This document shows, piece after piece, positions 54,361-64,000 of a stretch of 64,000 nucleotides of DNA. Positions within the stretch are counted from its first letter, which is position 1. Each line of letters opens with the position of its first letter. Under the pieces are notes generated by a model. It had not been told where the DNA came from, searched no databases, and worked only from the letters and a program-made list of their open reading frames with translations. Origin of the DNA: Gemmatimonadaceae bacterium (GTDB lineage: Bacteria; Gemmatimonadota; Gemmatimonadetes; Gemmatimonadales; Gemmatimonadaceae). The stretch spans positions 62,001-126,000 of the forward strand of contig JACVCD010000013.1 of NCBI GenBank assembly GCA_016742275.1. The letters run 5' to 3'. A program made the position numbers and the translations under genes.

Positions 54361-55230
54361 ATGGCCTGGTTCCGTAAGGAGAAGAAGCCCCGCCAGCCGC
54401 GTCGCGAGCGGCTCGAGATCCCACCTGATACGTGGGAGAAGTGCGAGGCGTGTGATCACACGGACATCCGTGACAAGTTTCTGCGCAATCTCAACGTCTG
54501 CCCGTCGTGTGATTTTCACCGACGGCTGCGGGCGTTCGACTATGCGAACTTTCTGCTCGATGACGGTTCGCTCATGGAAGTTGGCGGCGAACTGCGCTCC
54601 GTCGACCCGCTGGGCTTTCCCGACTATCCCACGCGTCTCAAGCGGGCGCTCGCCAATGCCGGCGACACCGACGCCATCCTGACGGTGACCGGTCAGCTTG
54701 AGGGCATGCCTGTTGGTATCGGCATCATGGACTTTGCGTTCATGGGCGGATCCATGGGGTCTGTTGTCGGCGAAAAGATTGCCCGACTGGGGCAGCGCTC
54801 GCTCGAGAAGAAGCACCCACTGGTGATCGTGTCAGCATCCGGTGGTGCCCGCATGCAGGAAGGCATTCTGTCGCTAATGCAGATGGCCAAGGCGTCGGCT
54901 GTGCTGTCTCAGTTGGCGGAGCGTCGCATTCCCTACATCTCGGTGCTCACGAACCCCACCACGGGCGGTGTGAGTGCCAGCTATGCCATGCTGGGTGACG
55001 CGATCCTTGCAGAGCCGGGTGCGGTGATCGGCTTTGCCGGCCCCCGAGTCATCAAGCAGACGCTCGGTCAGGACCTGCCGGAAGGCTTCCAGACAGCCGA
55101 GTTCCTGCTGGAGAAGGGTATGGTCGACCGGGTGGTGCACCGTAAGGAGCTCAAGGGCACGTTGTCCCGTTTGCTCCGCCACATGAGTGGTCGACCGGCT
55201 GCTGCCGGGTACGCGCAGCAGGACGTGTAA
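54361..55230 (+). CDS. accD: Acetyl-CoA carboxylase carboxyltransferase subunit beta
   Basis: AccD, with AccA, transfers CO2 to acetyl-CoA in fatty-acid synthesis. The 289-residue protein has a four-Cys zinc finger (C28, C31, C47, C50 in KCEACD ... NVCPSC), then the crotonase-fold domain with FMGGSMGSVVGEKI and SASGGARMQEGILSLMQM. No accA is in this window. folC follows, a common pair. A weak spacing of AGGTCT precedes the ATG. Confidence 0.95.
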   Translation: MAWFRKEKKPRQPRRERLEIPPDTWEKCEACDHTDIRDKFLRNLNVCPSCDFHRRLRAFDYANFLLDDGSLMEVGGELRSVDPLGFPDYPTRLKRALANAGDTDAILTVTGQLEGMPVGIGIMDFAFMGGSMGSVVGEKIARLGQRSLEKKHPLVIVSASGGARMQEGILSLMQMAKASAVLSQLAERRIPYISVLTNPTTGGVSASYAMLGDAILAEPGAVIGFAGPRVIKQTLGQDLPEGFQTAEFLLEKGMVDRVVHRKELKGTLSRLLRHMSGRPAAAGYAQQDV

Positions 55231-55325
55231 CGAGGCGTCATCTGGGACAGCAACCCGAACATCCTCTCGCGCCGCCGACGGTCAGCGGCTCGCTGGCTGG
55301 CGGTTCGCCGCATGAGACGTCGGAG

Positions 55326-56600
55326 TTGGCTTATCATGCCGCGCTCCGACGTCTGTTTTCGCGTACCGGTGGTGCGTGGCGGCTCGGTCTCGAGCGTGTC
55401 GCGGCGCTGCTCGAGGGGCTGGGAAATCCGCACCGGCAGTATCCTGTCTTTCACGTAGCGGGTACGAACGGCAAGGGGAGCACGGTCGCCACGCTCGATG
55501 CCATTCTGCGTCATGCCGGTCTTCGTGTGGGCAAGTATACGTCGCCACACCTCGTGGATTTTTCCGAGCGCATCGTCGTGAATGGCGAGCCCATTTTGCA
55601 TGATGACGTGACGCGATGGCTCGACACATGGGAGCCGCTGTTGTCGTCGCTTGGCGCCACGTTCTTTGAGGCCACCACAGCCATGGCTTTGCATCATTTC
55701 GCGCAGTGCGAAGTGGATGTGGCCATTGTGGAAGTCGGGCTTGGCGGTCGTCTCGATGCCACCAATCTCGTGCAGCCCGTTGCAGCCGGCGTGACCCAGA
55801 TTGGCTTCGATCACCTCGAATATCTGGGCGATACGCTGGAGGCGATTGCCGGAGAAAAGGCGGGTATCTACAAGGCGGGAGCCGCCGCGGTCATCGGAGA
55901 AACAAATCCGGCCATCAGAGCTCTGCTGCAAACGCAGGCGCAGTCGGTGCATGCCAGCCCGGTGCTAGTGACTGGCCGTGACTGGCAGGTGGATCAGGTT
56001 ACCGTGGACGCCCGGGGGACCCGTTTTTCCCTCACGGTCGGTGATCGCACCCAAGAGCTCATTACGCCGTTGGTGGGGCAGTTCCAGGCGCACAACTGCG
56101 GTGTGGCGCTGGCCATGCTTCGGGGGGCGGGTGCGCCCTGGGCAGCGCTGGCAGAATCACCTCAAGCCGCACTCGACCGGGTCGCATTGCCCGGACGTTT
56201 TCATCGGTCGCCCCCGTGGTTGTTCGACGTGGCCCACAATGCTGATGGCGCCGAGACGGTGGTGAACAATCTGCTGGCTGTTGGCGTGCCGCATCCTGTG
56301 ACCGCGGTCGTGTGCGTGCTGCGTGACAAGGATTGGCGTGGCATTCTGCGGGCGGTAGCCCGTGTGGCCGAGCGGATCGTGGTGACCATGGCTCCGACCG
56401 CACCGGCGAATCGCACATGGGACCTCCACGAGGTGGAGGCCTGGTGTGCCGCTGAACGACTGCCGGCGACCCGCGTAGACGATTTTTCGAGTGCCCTCGC
56501 TCATGCGCGGGCTGAGGCGGCAACTGTGCTCGTGACGGGCTCCTTCCACACGGTGGGGGATGCCATGGAACGGTTGCAGGTGCCTCCGGTGGCTCGGTAA
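55326..56600 (+). CDS. folC: Folylpolyglutamate synthase / dihydrofolate synthase
   Basis: FolC adds glutamates to folates using ATP. The 424-residue protein has the Mur-ligase-like ATP motif HVAGTNGKGSTVA, KYTSPHLVDFSERI, EVGLGGRLDATN and FDVAHNADGAE. The start is uncertain: TTG at 55326 gives a typical N-terminus (AYHAALRRLF), there is no ATG in frame nearby, and the ribosome binding site is not ideal. A 95-nt gap separates it from accD. Confidence 0.93.
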   Translation: MAYHAALRRLFSRTGGAWRLGLERVAALLEGLGNPHRQYPVFHVAGTNGKGSTVATLDAILRHAGLRVGKYTSPHLVDFSERIVVNGEPILHDDVTRWLDTWEPLLSSLGATFFEATTAMALHHFAQCEVDVAIVEVGLGGRLDATNLVQPVAAGVTQIGFDHLEYLGDTLEAIAGEKAGIYKAGAAAVIGETNPAIRALLQTQAQSVHASPVLVTGRDWQVDQVTVDARGTRFSLTVGDRTQELITPLVGQFQAHNCGVALAMLRGAGAPWAALAESPQAALDRVALPGRFHRSPPWLFDVAHNADGAETVVNNLLAVGVPHPVTAVVCVLRDKDWRGILRAVARVAERIVVTMAPTAPANRTWDLHEVEAWCAAERLPATRVDDFSSALAHARAEAATVLVTGSFHTVGDAMERLQVPPVAR

Positions 56601-56609
56601 CTTTCACTG

Positions 56610-57914
56610 ATGTCACAAAAGCCGTTACCGGGATTTCGCGACTTCTATCCAGAGCAGTTCGCCGAACGAGCCCATATCTTCGAAACCTGGCGCCGCATCG
56701 TGCGGCGCTATGCGTTTCAGGAGTATGATGGGCCGCCGCTTGAGCCTCTCGAACTCTACACGCAAAAGAGCGGCGACGAGATCGTCACCCAGCTCTACAA
56801 TTTCGTCGACAAAGGTGAACGTCCGGTCGCGATGCGCCCGGAGATGACGCCGACGTTTGCCCGCATGGTGGGCGCGCGCGCGCAGGCGCTGCGGAAGCCC
56901 GTGCGGTGGTTCTCGTTACCGCAACTTTTTCGCTACGAGCGTACGCAGAAAGGACGTTTGCGTGAGCACTTCCAGCTCAACGTAGACATCGTAGGTGAAG
57001 CCGATGTGCTCGCCGATGCCGAGCTGGTGTCGATCGCGATCGAGATCATGTCGGCCTTTGGTCTGACCGATCGCGATGTGCGTGCACGCGTGAGTGATCG
57101 ACGTCTGCTGAACGGACTGCTCACGCATCTCGAAATCGCAGAATCTTCCTGGCCAGCTGTGTACGCGGTGCTCGACAAGCTCGAACGGCAGCCGCGCGAA
57201 GTGTCCGCAGAGAAGCTGGCTTCGGCCGGTCTTGATGCGGCCACGGTCGATGTCGTGCTCGGTTTCAGCGAGGTCGACTTTGCCACGATTGCTGCACGGT
57301 ATGGCGAGGCTCCCGCAGTGCGTGAACACGTCGCGCGATTCCGCGACTACCTGTCACATCTCGATGCACTCGGCGTGGGCTTGTGGATCCGTTTCGATCT
57401 CACGATCGTGCGCGGTCTTGCCTACTACACAGGCATCGTGTTCGAGCTTTTCGACAATGTCGGGGAGTTTCGCGCAATCTGCGGTGGTGGTCGTTACGAC
57501 AATCTGCTCAAGTCGCTCGGTGGTACCGATCTTCCTGCGCTCGGATTCGGCATGGGTGATGTGGTGATCGGTGAACTGCTGCGCTCGCGTGGGCTGCTCC
57601 GCTCGAACGCCTCGCCTTTGGCGTTTTGGGTTGCACAGGCTCCCGATACGGCCGATGCACCGCAGACAGCATTGCGTACTGCCACGGCGCTGCGTGCGGC
57701 GGGCTGTGTGGTGGAGTACGCGCTGCGCAGTCAGAAGCTGGACAAACAACTCGAAGCTGGCCGCAAGGCGGAGGCGCGAGCCTTCGTCATCGTCGATCCT
57801 TCGGCGGCCGATGGTGCGTGGCGCGTGAGACGCGCTGGCCATGAGGATCAACTTTTCACGACGCTCGACGCGCTGTGCGCGTGGGCGACCCTGCACCACG
57901 AGTCCACACCATGA
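56610..57914 (+). CDS. hisS: Histidyl-tRNA synthetase
   Basis: This class II synthetase charges tRNA-His. The 434-residue protein shows GFRDFYPEQ (motif 1), [19 protein letters not shown] (motif 2), [14 protein letters not shown] and GGGRYDNLL (His-binding), and motif 3 near [14 protein letters not shown]-terminal anticodon-binding domain follows. It is of bacterial type and overlaps proS by ATGA. Confidence 0.96.
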   Translation: MSQKPLPGFRDFYPEQFAERAHIFETWRRIVRRYAFQEYDGPPLEPLELYTQKSGDEIVTQLYNFVDKGERPVAMRPEMTPTFARMVGARAQALRKPVRWFSLPQLFRYERTQKGRLREHFQLNVDIVGEADVLADAELVSIAIEIMSAFGLTDRDVRARVSDRRLLNGLLTHLEIAESSWPAVYAVLDKLERQPREVSAEKLASAGLDAATVDVVLGFSEVDFATIAARYGEAPAVREHVARFRDYLSHLDALGVGLWIRFDLTIVRGLAYYTGIVFELFDNVGEFRAICGGGRYDNLLKSLGGTDLPALGFGMGDVVIGELLRSRGLLRSNASPLAFWVAQAPDTADAPQTALRTATALRAAGCVVEYALRSQKLDKQLEAGRKAEARAFVIVDPSAADGAWRVRRAGHEDQLFTTLDALCAWATLHHESTP

Positions 57915-59380
57915 GTGACGACAAGAAGCTGACCACCCGCGCTGAAAACTTCAGCGACTGGTACAACGAACTGGTGCTGCGCTCCGAGCTGGCTGATTAC
58001 TCGCCGGTGCGCGGCTGCATGGTGATCCGTCCGTGGGGCTATGGCATCTGGGAGCGCATGCAGCGCGCGCTGGACGACATGTTCAAGGCCACGGGCCATG
58101 TGAACGCGTACTTCCCGTTGTTCATCCCGGAGAGCTTCCTGTCGAAGGAAGCCGAGCATGTGGAAGGTTTTGCTCCGGAATGCGCCGTTGTCACGCATGG
58201 CGGCGGCAAGCAGCTCGAAGAACGTCTCGTCGTTCGCCCCACGTCGGAAACGATCATCTACTCGATGTTCGCCAAGTGGGTGCAGAGCTATCGCGATCTG
58301 CCGTTGCTCTACAACCAGTGGGCCAACGTGGTGCGTTGGGAGATGCGCACACGTCTCTTCCTTCGCACGATGGAGTTTTTGTGGCAGGAAGGACATACGG
58401 CGCACGCCACGCATGACGAGGCCGAAGAAGAGACGCGTCGCATGCTGGGCGTGTATCGCACGTTCATGGAAGAGTACATGGCCATGCCTGTGATCACCGG
58501 TCAGAAGACGGATGCAGAGAAGTTCGCGGGTGCGCTTCGTACGTACTGCACGGAAGCGATGATGCAGGACAACAAGGCGTTGCAGGCCGGTACGTCGCAC
58601 AACCTCGGTCAGAACTTCGCCAAGGCATTCGATCTGACGTTCCAGAATGAAGCGGGCCAGCAGGATCACGCGTGGAACACCAGCTGGGGCGTGTCAACAC
58701 GCATGATCGGTGGTCTTGTGATGACGCACAGCGATGATTCAGGCTTGCGTCTGCCGCCTCGTCTGGCGCCGACGCAGATGGTCATCGTGCCCATCTGGAA
58801 GACGGACGAAGAGCGGGCGGCCACCATCGAGGCGGCCAAGCGTATCGCCGATGATCTGGGCAGCTTCAAGCGCCCGGACCATGAGCGTATCCGTGTGCAT
58901 GTGGACGATCGCGTCGGTATCAAGCCAGGCGCCAAGTACTATCACTGGGAGCTGCGCGGCGTGCCGCTGCGCATGGAGATCGGCCCGCGCGATCTGGCGT
59001 CATCGAGCGGCATGCTCGTGCGCCGTGACACACGCGAGAAGCGTTCGATTGCGTTCGATACGCTGCGCGCTGAATTGCCGGTGATCCTCGAACAGATCCA
59101 GTCGGACATGCTGGCTGCTGCCCGTGCACGACTCGAAGCCAACAGCATCCGCGGACCCATCACCTATGACCGATTCAAGGAAGTCATGGAAGGTCCCGGT
59201 GCGTTCGTATACGCTGGCTGGAATGGTGACCCGGCGGTGGAAGCGCGCGTGAAGGAAGAAACCAAGGCGACAATTCGTTGCATCCCCGATGCCGAGTTCC
59301 GCTCGCCCGTGGCGCCCACGACGTGCATGGTGACCGGTGAACCCGCCAAGTACGAGGTCGTGTGGGCACGTTCGTACTGA
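57911..59380 (+). CDS. proS: Prolyl-tRNA synthetase, archaeal/eukaryal-type (ProS type 3)
   Basis: This class II synthetase charges tRNA-Pro. The 489-residue protein begins with [26 protein letters not shown] and lacks the large editing insertion of the E. coli form, so it belongs to the shorter archaeal/eukaryal subgroup with a C-terminal extension ([11 protein letters not shown] ... [20 protein letters not shown]) normally carrying a zinc or Tyr end. Motifs: [37 protein letters not shown]-like motif 2 ([16 protein letters not shown]) and [20 protein letters not shown]. The ATG at 57911 overlaps hisS; an earlier start inside hisS is rejected. Confidence 0.95.
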   Translation: MSDDKKLTTRAENFSDWYNELVLRSELADYSPVRGCMVIRPWGYGIWERMQRALDDMFKATGHVNAYFPLFIPESFLSKEAEHVEGFAPECAVVTHGGGKQLEERLVVRPTSETIIYSMFAKWVQSYRDLPLLYNQWANVVRWEMRTRLFLRTMEFLWQEGHTAHATHDEAEEETRRMLGVYRTFMEEYMAMPVITGQKTDAEKFAGALRTYCTEAMMQDNKALQAGTSHNLGQNFAKAFDLTFQNEAGQQDHAWNTSWGVSTRMIGGLVMTHSDDSGLRLPPRLAPTQMVIVPIWKTDEERAATIEAAKRIADDLGSFKRPDHERIRVHVDDRVGIKPGAKYYHWELRGVPLRMEIGPRDLASSSGMLVRRDTREKRSIAFDTLRAELPVILEQIQSDMLAAARARLEANSIRGPITYDRFKEVMEGPGAFVYAGWNGDPAVEARVKEETKATIRCIPDAEFRSPVAPTTCMVTGEPAKYEVVWARSY

Positions 59381-59385
59381 ACGAC

Positions 59386-60681
59386 ATGGAATCCTCTGCC
59401 GAGAACGTGCAGCACGACAGCGGCTTTGCCTGGCGTAACGGCGTGCTGCACGCGGAAGGTGTGTCGCTCCCGGCTATCGCGGCGGCGTACGGAACACCGG
59501 CGTATGTCTACAGCGCCGGCACCGTTCGTGAGCGCTTTCGCCGTCTGTCCGACGCGTTCGCTGATGTGCCGCACCACATTCACTTCGCCGTCAAGGCCAA
59601 CTCGAATCTGTCGGTCCTGACACTGCTTCGTGAACTCGGCGCAGGTGTTGATATCGTTTCGGGTGGCGAACTGCAGCGTGCTTTGACGGCTGGGTTCTCC
59701 GGCGACGATGTGGTGTTCAGCGGCGTTGGCAAGACGGTCGGTGAAATCGAAGCGGCGCTCGAAGCTGGTGTGCGACTCATCAACGTGGAGTCTGAAGCAG
59801 AACTTCTGGTGATCGAGGCCGTGGCTGCTCGCCGACAGGTCGTTGCGCCGATTGCCGTTCGGGTGAATCCGGAAGTCACGGTCGAAACACCGCACGCGTA
59901 CATCAAGACCGGGGAGAAGGGACAGAAGTTCGGCATTCCCCGTGATGATGTTTCGCGCCTGCTGGATGTGATCTCCGACTTGCCACATGTCGAGTTGCGC
60001 GGTCTTGGCATGCACTTGGGCTCACAGATCGGCAATGCCGATCCGTTGCGCGATGCGCTGCCGCGGCTTCTTGCGGCCATTGAAGTCGCGCGCGCGTCCG
60101 GCCATCCCGTGCAGTTCATGGATGTGGGTGGTGGGTTGTCGGTTCCGTATGAGCCGGGCGATGTCGCAGCAGACATTGCCGACTATGCCACAGTCGTGCG
60201 CGCAGCGGCTCGTGAAACGGGTCTGACATTGCTGCTCGAGCCAGGCCGCTACCTGGTAGCCGAATCGGGCGTGCTGCTGACAGAAGTCCTGTATCGGAAG
60301 CATGCTGCCGGAAAGGATTTTGTGGTCACCGATGCGGGCATGAGTGATCTCATTCGACCCGCGTTGTATCAGGCCTATCATGGCATTGCTGCCGTGCGAG
60401 AAGTGCAGGGCGCTATCACGGCAGACGTGGTAGGACCCATCTGCGAGTCAGGCGATTTCTTCGCCAAGAATCGCGTACTTCCCGATGTTTCGGCTGGTGA
60501 TCTGCTCGTATTGCAGACCGCCGGAGCGTATGCCTTCACGATGGCATCCAACTACAACTCTCGCCCGCGACCGGTGGAAGTGTTGGTGGACGGTGATCGC
60601 TTTGCGGTGGTTGGTGCACGCGAAACATTTGACGATCTCGTACGCCGTGAGCGTACACCCCTCGAGTGGAGAACCGCCTGA
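59386..60681 (+). CDS. lysA: Diaminopimelate decarboxylase
   Basis: LysA converts meso-DAP to lysine, the last step of the pathway begun by the operon at 9.8-15.8 kb. The 431-residue PLP enzyme shows HFAVKANSN with PLP Lys70, SGGELQRAL, GLGMHLGSQIGN, DVGGGLSVPY, EPGRYLVAE and catalytic Cys353 in GPICESGD. ATG at 59386 is preferred to a GTG at 59362 that would lie inside proS. The stop overlaps the phosphoesterase by 1 nt. Confidence 0.95.
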   Translation: MESSAENVQHDSGFAWRNGVLHAEGVSLPAIAAAYGTPAYVYSAGTVRERFRRLSDAFADVPHHIHFAVKANSNLSVLTLLRELGAGVDIVSGGELQRALTAGFSGDDVVFSGVGKTVGEIEAALEAGVRLINVESEAELLVIEAVAARRQVVAPIAVRVNPEVTVETPHAYIKTGEKGQKFGIPRDDVSRLLDVISDLPHVELRGLGMHLGSQIGNADPLRDALPRLLAAIEVARASGHPVQFMDVGGGLSVPYEPGDVAADIADYATVVRAAARETGLTLLLEPGRYLVAESGVLLTEVLYRKHAAGKDFVVTDAGMSDLIRPALYQAYHGIAAVREVQGAITADVVGPICESGDFFAKNRVLPDVSAGDLLVLQTAGAYAFTMASNYNSRPRPVEVLVDGDRFAVVGARETFDDLVRRERTPLEWRTA

Positions 60682-61193
60682 TGCGCATTGGCTTGCTGTC
60701 CGATACCCATGATCGCGTACCGGCCGTTCGGGCATTGCTCGAGCAGATGGTAGCGGGTGGTGTCTCGCTCGTGATGCATGCGGGCGACTACTGCTCGCCG
60801 TTTTCCTTGCAGCCGTTTCAGGATCTCTCGCTTCCGCTGCTCGGTGTGTTTGGTCGCAATGATGGCGATCGGGACGCACTGGTGGCCGCCGCGCGAACCG
60901 GCTTCGGTGCCGCAGAGCTCTATGAGTCACCACACAGTTTCGACCTTGGCGGCAAGTCGGTGCTCCTCATCCATGATCTCGCGGATGTGCACCAGCGCAG
61001 CATTGATGGGCATGAAGTGATCGTACATGGTTTTGCCCATGTGCCCGAGATGAAGACACGCGGTGATTCTCTTTTGGTGAATCCGGGCGAAGGCTGCGGT
61101 TGGCTGCATGGTGCACCCACCGGCGCCATTCTTGATCTCGATACCAAGGCCGTGGAATTTCTCAAACTCACCGGACCCGAGTGGAAGTACTGA
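60681..61193 (+). CDS. YfcE/MJ0936-type metallophosphoesterase
   Basis: This 170-residue calcineurin-like phosphoesterase binds two metals through [18 protein letters not shown] (usually GNCD), LIHD and VHGFAH (usually GHTH). The fold and length match YfcE-like enzymes, which hydrolyse phosphodiesters with loose specificity. It sits between lysA and guaA with 1-nt overlaps on both sides; its substrate is unknown. Confidence 0.88.
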   Translation: MRIGLLSDTHDRVPAVRALLEQMVAGGVSLVMHAGDYCSPFSLQPFQDLSLPLLGVFGRNDGDRDALVAAARTGFGAAELYESPHSFDLGGKSVLLIHDLADVHQRSIDGHEVIVHGFAHVPEMKTRGDSLLVNPGEGCGWLHGAPTGAILDLDTKAVEFLKLTGPEWKY

Positions 61194-62746
61194 TGTCCAA
61201 CGCCAGCACCAGTCGCATCCTTATTCTCGATTGCGGATCCCAGTTCACGCAGCTCATCGCTCGCCGTGTGCGCGAAGCGCGTGTGTACTCGGAGATCCAT
61301 CCGCCAACGGTTTCCCTCGACTGGATTCGTGAGTGGAAGCCTACGGGCATCATCTTGTCCGGCGGACCGAGTTCAGTCACTGATGTCGGCGCGCCGACGA
61401 TTGCGCGTGAGTTGCTCGATGTGGCTCCGGTCCTTGGGGTATGCTACGGGATGCAGCTGATCGCGCACCTTGAGGGTGGTGCGGTGGTTGGTGGTGGCCG
61501 TCGCGAGTATGGTCGTGCTGAGGTGACCGTAGACGAAGCGGCGGGCATGTTCACGGGCTTCGATGTCGGTGAGAAGACCACCGTGTGGATGAGCCACGGT
61601 GATCATGTGGAAGCAGTGCCGCCGGGGTATGTGGCCACCGCGCACAGTGGCAATACCTGTGCGGGCTTCCGTCATGAGTCCAAGCCGATTCATGCCGTGC
61701 AGTTCCATGCCGAAGTACATCACAGTGCGCGCGGTGCCGATATTATCGGGAACTTCCTGTTTACGGTGTGTCATTGCACGCCAGACTGGACGCCTGGTCA
61801 TTTCATCGATCAGGAAGTCGCGCGTATTCGCGAACTGGTTGGTGAGAAGCAGGTTATCTGCGGTCTGTCCGGTGGTGTGGATTCGAGCGTGGCCGCGGCT
61901 CTGGTGCACAAGGCGATCGGCGATCAGCTCACCTGCATCTTCGTCGACACTGGTCTCCTGCGCCTGCATGAGCGCGAGCAGGTGGAGCGCACGATGGGTG
62001 CGCACCTTGGTATCCGCCTGATCACGGTGCGCGCCGAGGAGCGGTTCCTCACGGCGCTGGCCGGTATTGGTGAGCCCGAGCGCAAGCGAAAGGTCATCGG
62101 TGAGCACTTCATCCGGGTTTTTGAATCCGCATCTGCGGAAGCCGGCAAGGATGCGGCGTTCCTGGTGCAGGGCACGCTGTACCCCGATGTCATCGAGTCG
62201 GTGAGCGCAACCGGCGGCCCGTCGGCCACCATCAAGACGCACCACAATGTGGGCGGCTTGCCGAAGGACATGAAGTTCGCGCTAATCGAACCGTTGCGTG
62301 AGTTGTTCAAGGACGAAGTACGCAATGTTGGGCGTGAGCTTGGCCTGCCGGAGGAAATGGTTGGCCGCCACCCATTCCCGGGTCCTGGCCTCGCGATTCG
62401 TGTGCTTGGTGAAGTCACGCCGCATGCACTCGATGTCCTGCGCCGAGCTGATGCGATTTATCTCGAAGAAATTCGTGCCGCAGGTCTCTATCCGGATATC
62501 TGGCAGGCGTTCGCCGTATTTCTGCCGGTGCGTTCGGTTGGTGTCATGGGTGATGGACGCACGTACGAACACGTCATTGCATTGCGTGCCGTCACCAGCA
62601 CGGACGGCATGACGGCCGACTGGTATCCGTTCCCGCACGACGTGCTCGGCCGCATCTCCAATCGCATCATCAACGAAGTGGATGGCGTCAATCGTGTGGT
62701 GTATGACGTCAGCTCCAAGCCGCCAGCTACCATCGAGTGGGAGTGA
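61193..62746 (+). CDS. guaA: GMP synthase (glutamine-hydrolysing)
   Basis: GuaA aminates XMP to GMP. The 517-residue protein has a glutamine amidotransferase domain (nucleophile Cys84 in CYGMQL, H172 and E174 in FHAEVHHS), the ATP-pyrophosphatase domain ([20 protein letters not shown]) and the dimerisation domain ([17 protein letters not shown]). The usual FHPEV has Ala in place of Pro, with the catalytic His and Glu retained. ATG at 61193 overlaps the phosphoesterase stop. Confidence 0.96.
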   Translation: MSNASTSRILILDCGSQFTQLIARRVREARVYSEIHPPTVSLDWIREWKPTGIILSGGPSSVTDVGAPTIARELLDVAPVLGVCYGMQLIAHLEGGAVVGGGRREYGRAEVTVDEAAGMFTGFDVGEKTTVWMSHGDHVEAVPPGYVATAHSGNTCAGFRHESKPIHAVQFHAEVHHSARGADIIGNFLFTVCHCTPDWTPGHFIDQEVARIRELVGEKQVICGLSGGVDSSVAAALVHKAIGDQLTCIFVDTGLLRLHEREQVERTMGAHLGIRLITVRAEERFLTALAGIGEPERKRKVIGEHFIRVFESASAEAGKDAAFLVQGTLYPDVIESVSATGGPSATIKTHHNVGGLPKDMKFALIEPLRELFKDEVRNVGRELGLPEEMVGRHPFPGPGLAIRVLGEVTPHALDVLRRADAIYLEEIRAAGLYPDIWQAFAVFLPVRSVGVMGDGRTYEHVIALRAVTSTDGMTADWYPFPHDVLGRISNRIINEVDGVNRVVYDVSSKPPATIEWE

Positions 62747-62759
62747 CAGGGAGACCCGC

Positions 62760-63083
62760 ATGTCGGACATCCAGATCGTCAAGCAGGTAGAGGGATCACG
62801 CGGCCGTTATGTCGCAACCGTGAGTGGACACGAGGGTGAAGCCGAGTTGGTTTTCACTGTGCGTAGTCCGCAGCTGATCAGTGCCGATCACACGGGTTCC
62901 CCGGACACGCTGCGCGGCACTGGTGCGGCGGCAGCGTTGGTTCGCTACCTGATTGATGATGCCCGGGCCAACGGGTTTCGGATTATTCCGCGCTGCCCGT
63001 ATGTGCGTGCGCAGTATCAGCGTCATCCCGAGTGGCAGGATGTCATGACTCTCCCGCCTGGTCATACGCCAGACGATGCGTAA
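62760..63083 (+). CDS. GNAT-like N-acetyltransferase domain protein (YjdJ type)
   Basis: This is a 107-residue small protein with GEAELVFTVRS, the core RGTGAAAALVRYLIDDARANGFRIIPRCPYV and a last YVRAQYQRHPEWQD. The RGTGAAAALV segment resembles the acetyl-CoA-binding loop of the minimal GNAT proteins of the YjdJ group. The ATG at 62760 follows CAGGGAGA. It lies 13 nt after guaA. Confidence 0.85.
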   Translation: MSDIQIVKQVEGSRGRYVATVSGHEGEAELVFTVRSPQLISADHTGSPDTLRGTGAAAALVRYLIDDARANGFRIIPRCPYVRAQYQRHPEWQDVMTLPPGHTPDDA

Positions 63084-63092
63084 GACAGGACG

Positions 63093-64000
63093 ATGAGCTG
63101 GAATCCGGCGCTGGAACCAGGTTGCCCCGACCTGGTTGGCGTTGATGCGATCGAAACGCTCATTGTGCCGCGTGCGCGCGACATCGGGGACTTCGAAGTG
63201 CGTCGCGCGTTGCCTGCACCCAATCGGCAGATGGTGGGCCCGTTCATCTTCTTCGATCAGGCGGGTCCTGCGGAATTGCTGACGGGTCGTGGAGTAGATG
63301 TGCGCCCACATCCGCATATCGGTCTCGGGACGGTCACTTATCTCTTTCAGGGTGAGTTTCACCACCAGGATAGCATTGGCACCAATCAGGTCATCACGCC
63401 TGGCGCGGTGAACTGGATGGTGGCAGGGAAGGGTGTCACGCACTCCGAGCGCACTCCAGCGCTCAGTCGCAATCATCCCAATCGTCTGTTCGGTATTCAG
63501 ACGTGGATTGCGCTTCCTGAGCAACACGAAGAGATCGATCCGACGTTTTCCCATCACGCTGCGGACACGCTGCCCGTGATTTCCGACGCCGGTGTTTCTG
63601 TTCGACTGGTGTTGGGACGCGCATATGGAGAGGAAGCACCAGCGCGTCTCTTGTCCGATGCGTTCTACGCGGATGTCACGCTTGAGCCACACGCGCGATT
63701 GCCATTGCCAACAGATCACGAAGATCGTGGCATTTACGTTGTGGAAGGTTCGATCACGGTAGCCGGGCAGCAATTCGATGCACAGCGCATGATGGTGTTT
63801 CGGCCGGGTGATGCGATCACGGTGGCGGCCGGCGCGCAGGGCGCGCGTCTCATGTTGCTTGGCGGCGCTACCCTGAATGGTCCGCGTTACATCTGGTGGA
63901 ACTTCGTGTCGTCGCGGCGCGATCGCATCGAGGAGGCCAAGGAAGACTATCGTCGCGGTCTATGGGGGCAGGGGACATTCGATTTACCTCCAGATGATCG
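63093..64000 (+). CDS. Pirin-family protein, 3'-truncated by window edge
   Basis: The frame runs from ATG 63093 to the window edge with no stop (302 codons visible). The N-terminal cupin has RPHPHIGLGTVTYLF (metal His pair), GAVNWMVAGKGVTHSERTP (His and Glu metal ligands) and RLFGIQTWIALP. The second cupin has GIYVVEGSITVAGQ and MMVFRPGDAI. All four iron/copper ligands of pirins appear present. Pirins include quercetin dioxygenase-like enzymes and regulators. The start follows AGGACG at close range. Confidence 0.92.
   Translation, partial: MSWNPALEPGCPDLVGVDAIETLIVPRARDIGDFEVRRALPAPNRQMVGPFIFFDQAGPAELLTGRGVDVRPHPHIGLGTVTYLFQGEFHHQDSIGTNQVITPGAVNWMVAGKGVTHSERTPALSRNHPNRLFGIQTWIALPEQHEEIDPTFSHHAADTLPVISDAGVSVRLVLGRAYGEEAPARLLSDAFYADVTLEPHARLPLPTDHEDRGIYVVEGSITVAGQQFDAQRMMVFRPGDAITVAAGAQGARLMLLGGATLNGPRYIWWNFVSSRRDRIEEAKEDYRRGLWGQGTFDLPPDD

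Overview
The window is a dense, high-GC chromosomal segment of housekeeping genes. It suggests a diderm bacterium: there are outer-membrane and periplasmic signals, PEP-CTERM proteins, a TonB-like protein and a complete Mre/Rod elongation cluster. The mix of PEP-CTERM tails ending in ARRR, an AroA-Cmk fusion, an archaeal/eukaryal-type prolyl-tRNA synthetase and this gene order would fit Gemmatimonadota (Gemmatimonas-like). That assignment is inference; no rRNA gene is present to test it. No phage, insertion sequence, CRISPR array or rRNA operon was seen.

Layout. 1-5.1 kb: 5'-truncated recN, a convergent outer-membrane-type protein and an unrecognised glycosidase-like protein. 5.2-9.8 kb: tRNA-Gly with a clean promoter and terminator, an MHYT-PAS hybrid histidine kinase translationally coupled to an HD-GYP response regulator, and tRNA-Leu. 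9.8-19.8 kb: a lysine/diaminopimelate operon (DapE-like peptidase, asd, lysC, dapB, dapA, dapD) running into an aroA-cmk fusion and rpsA. 19.9-23.8 kb: the main accessory block, with three paralogous secreted PEP-CTERM-type proteins on the minus strand and a small membrane protein. 24.1-29.6 kb: a TonB-C protein, then an acyl-CoA carboxylase operon whose alpha chain is split around an RNA methyltransferase. 29.7-39.2 kb: mscL, rplM-rpsI, rpsB-tsf-pyrH-frr-uppS-cdsA-dxr-rseP and a small membrane-linked protein. 39.3-43.2 kb: an AcoR-like enhancer-binding regulator and a Ser/Thr kinase. 43.3-48.3 kb: rpsO-pnp, an M16 peptidase and ald. 48.5-54.3 kb: mreBCD-mrdA-rodA. 54.4-64 kb: accD-folC-hisS-proS-lysA-phosphoesterase-guaA, a GNAT-like protein and a pirin cut by the window end.

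How the genes work together. asd, lysC, dapB, dapA, dapD, the DapE-like enzyme and the distant lysA cover most of the succinylase route to meso-DAP and lysine, which feeds peptidoglycan. uppS and mreBCD-mrdA-rodA supply lipid carrier and wall elongation. accD and the split acyl-CoA carboxylase feed fatty-acid metabolism. rpsB to rseP is the widespread translation/lipid/envelope cluster.

The strongest unexpected signal is regulatory. Each of the three PEP-CTERM genes has a -24/-12 (sigma-54-type) promoter at nearly the same distance (52-55 nt) from its start codon. Two of them also share a conserved partly palindromic element about 120 bp further upstream, at matching spacing, as expected for an enhancer-binding activator. 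Separately, the window's own AcoR-like regulator is preceded by a perfect 22-bp palindrome running into 10-bp tandem repeats, and it carries GAFSGA in place of GAFTGA.
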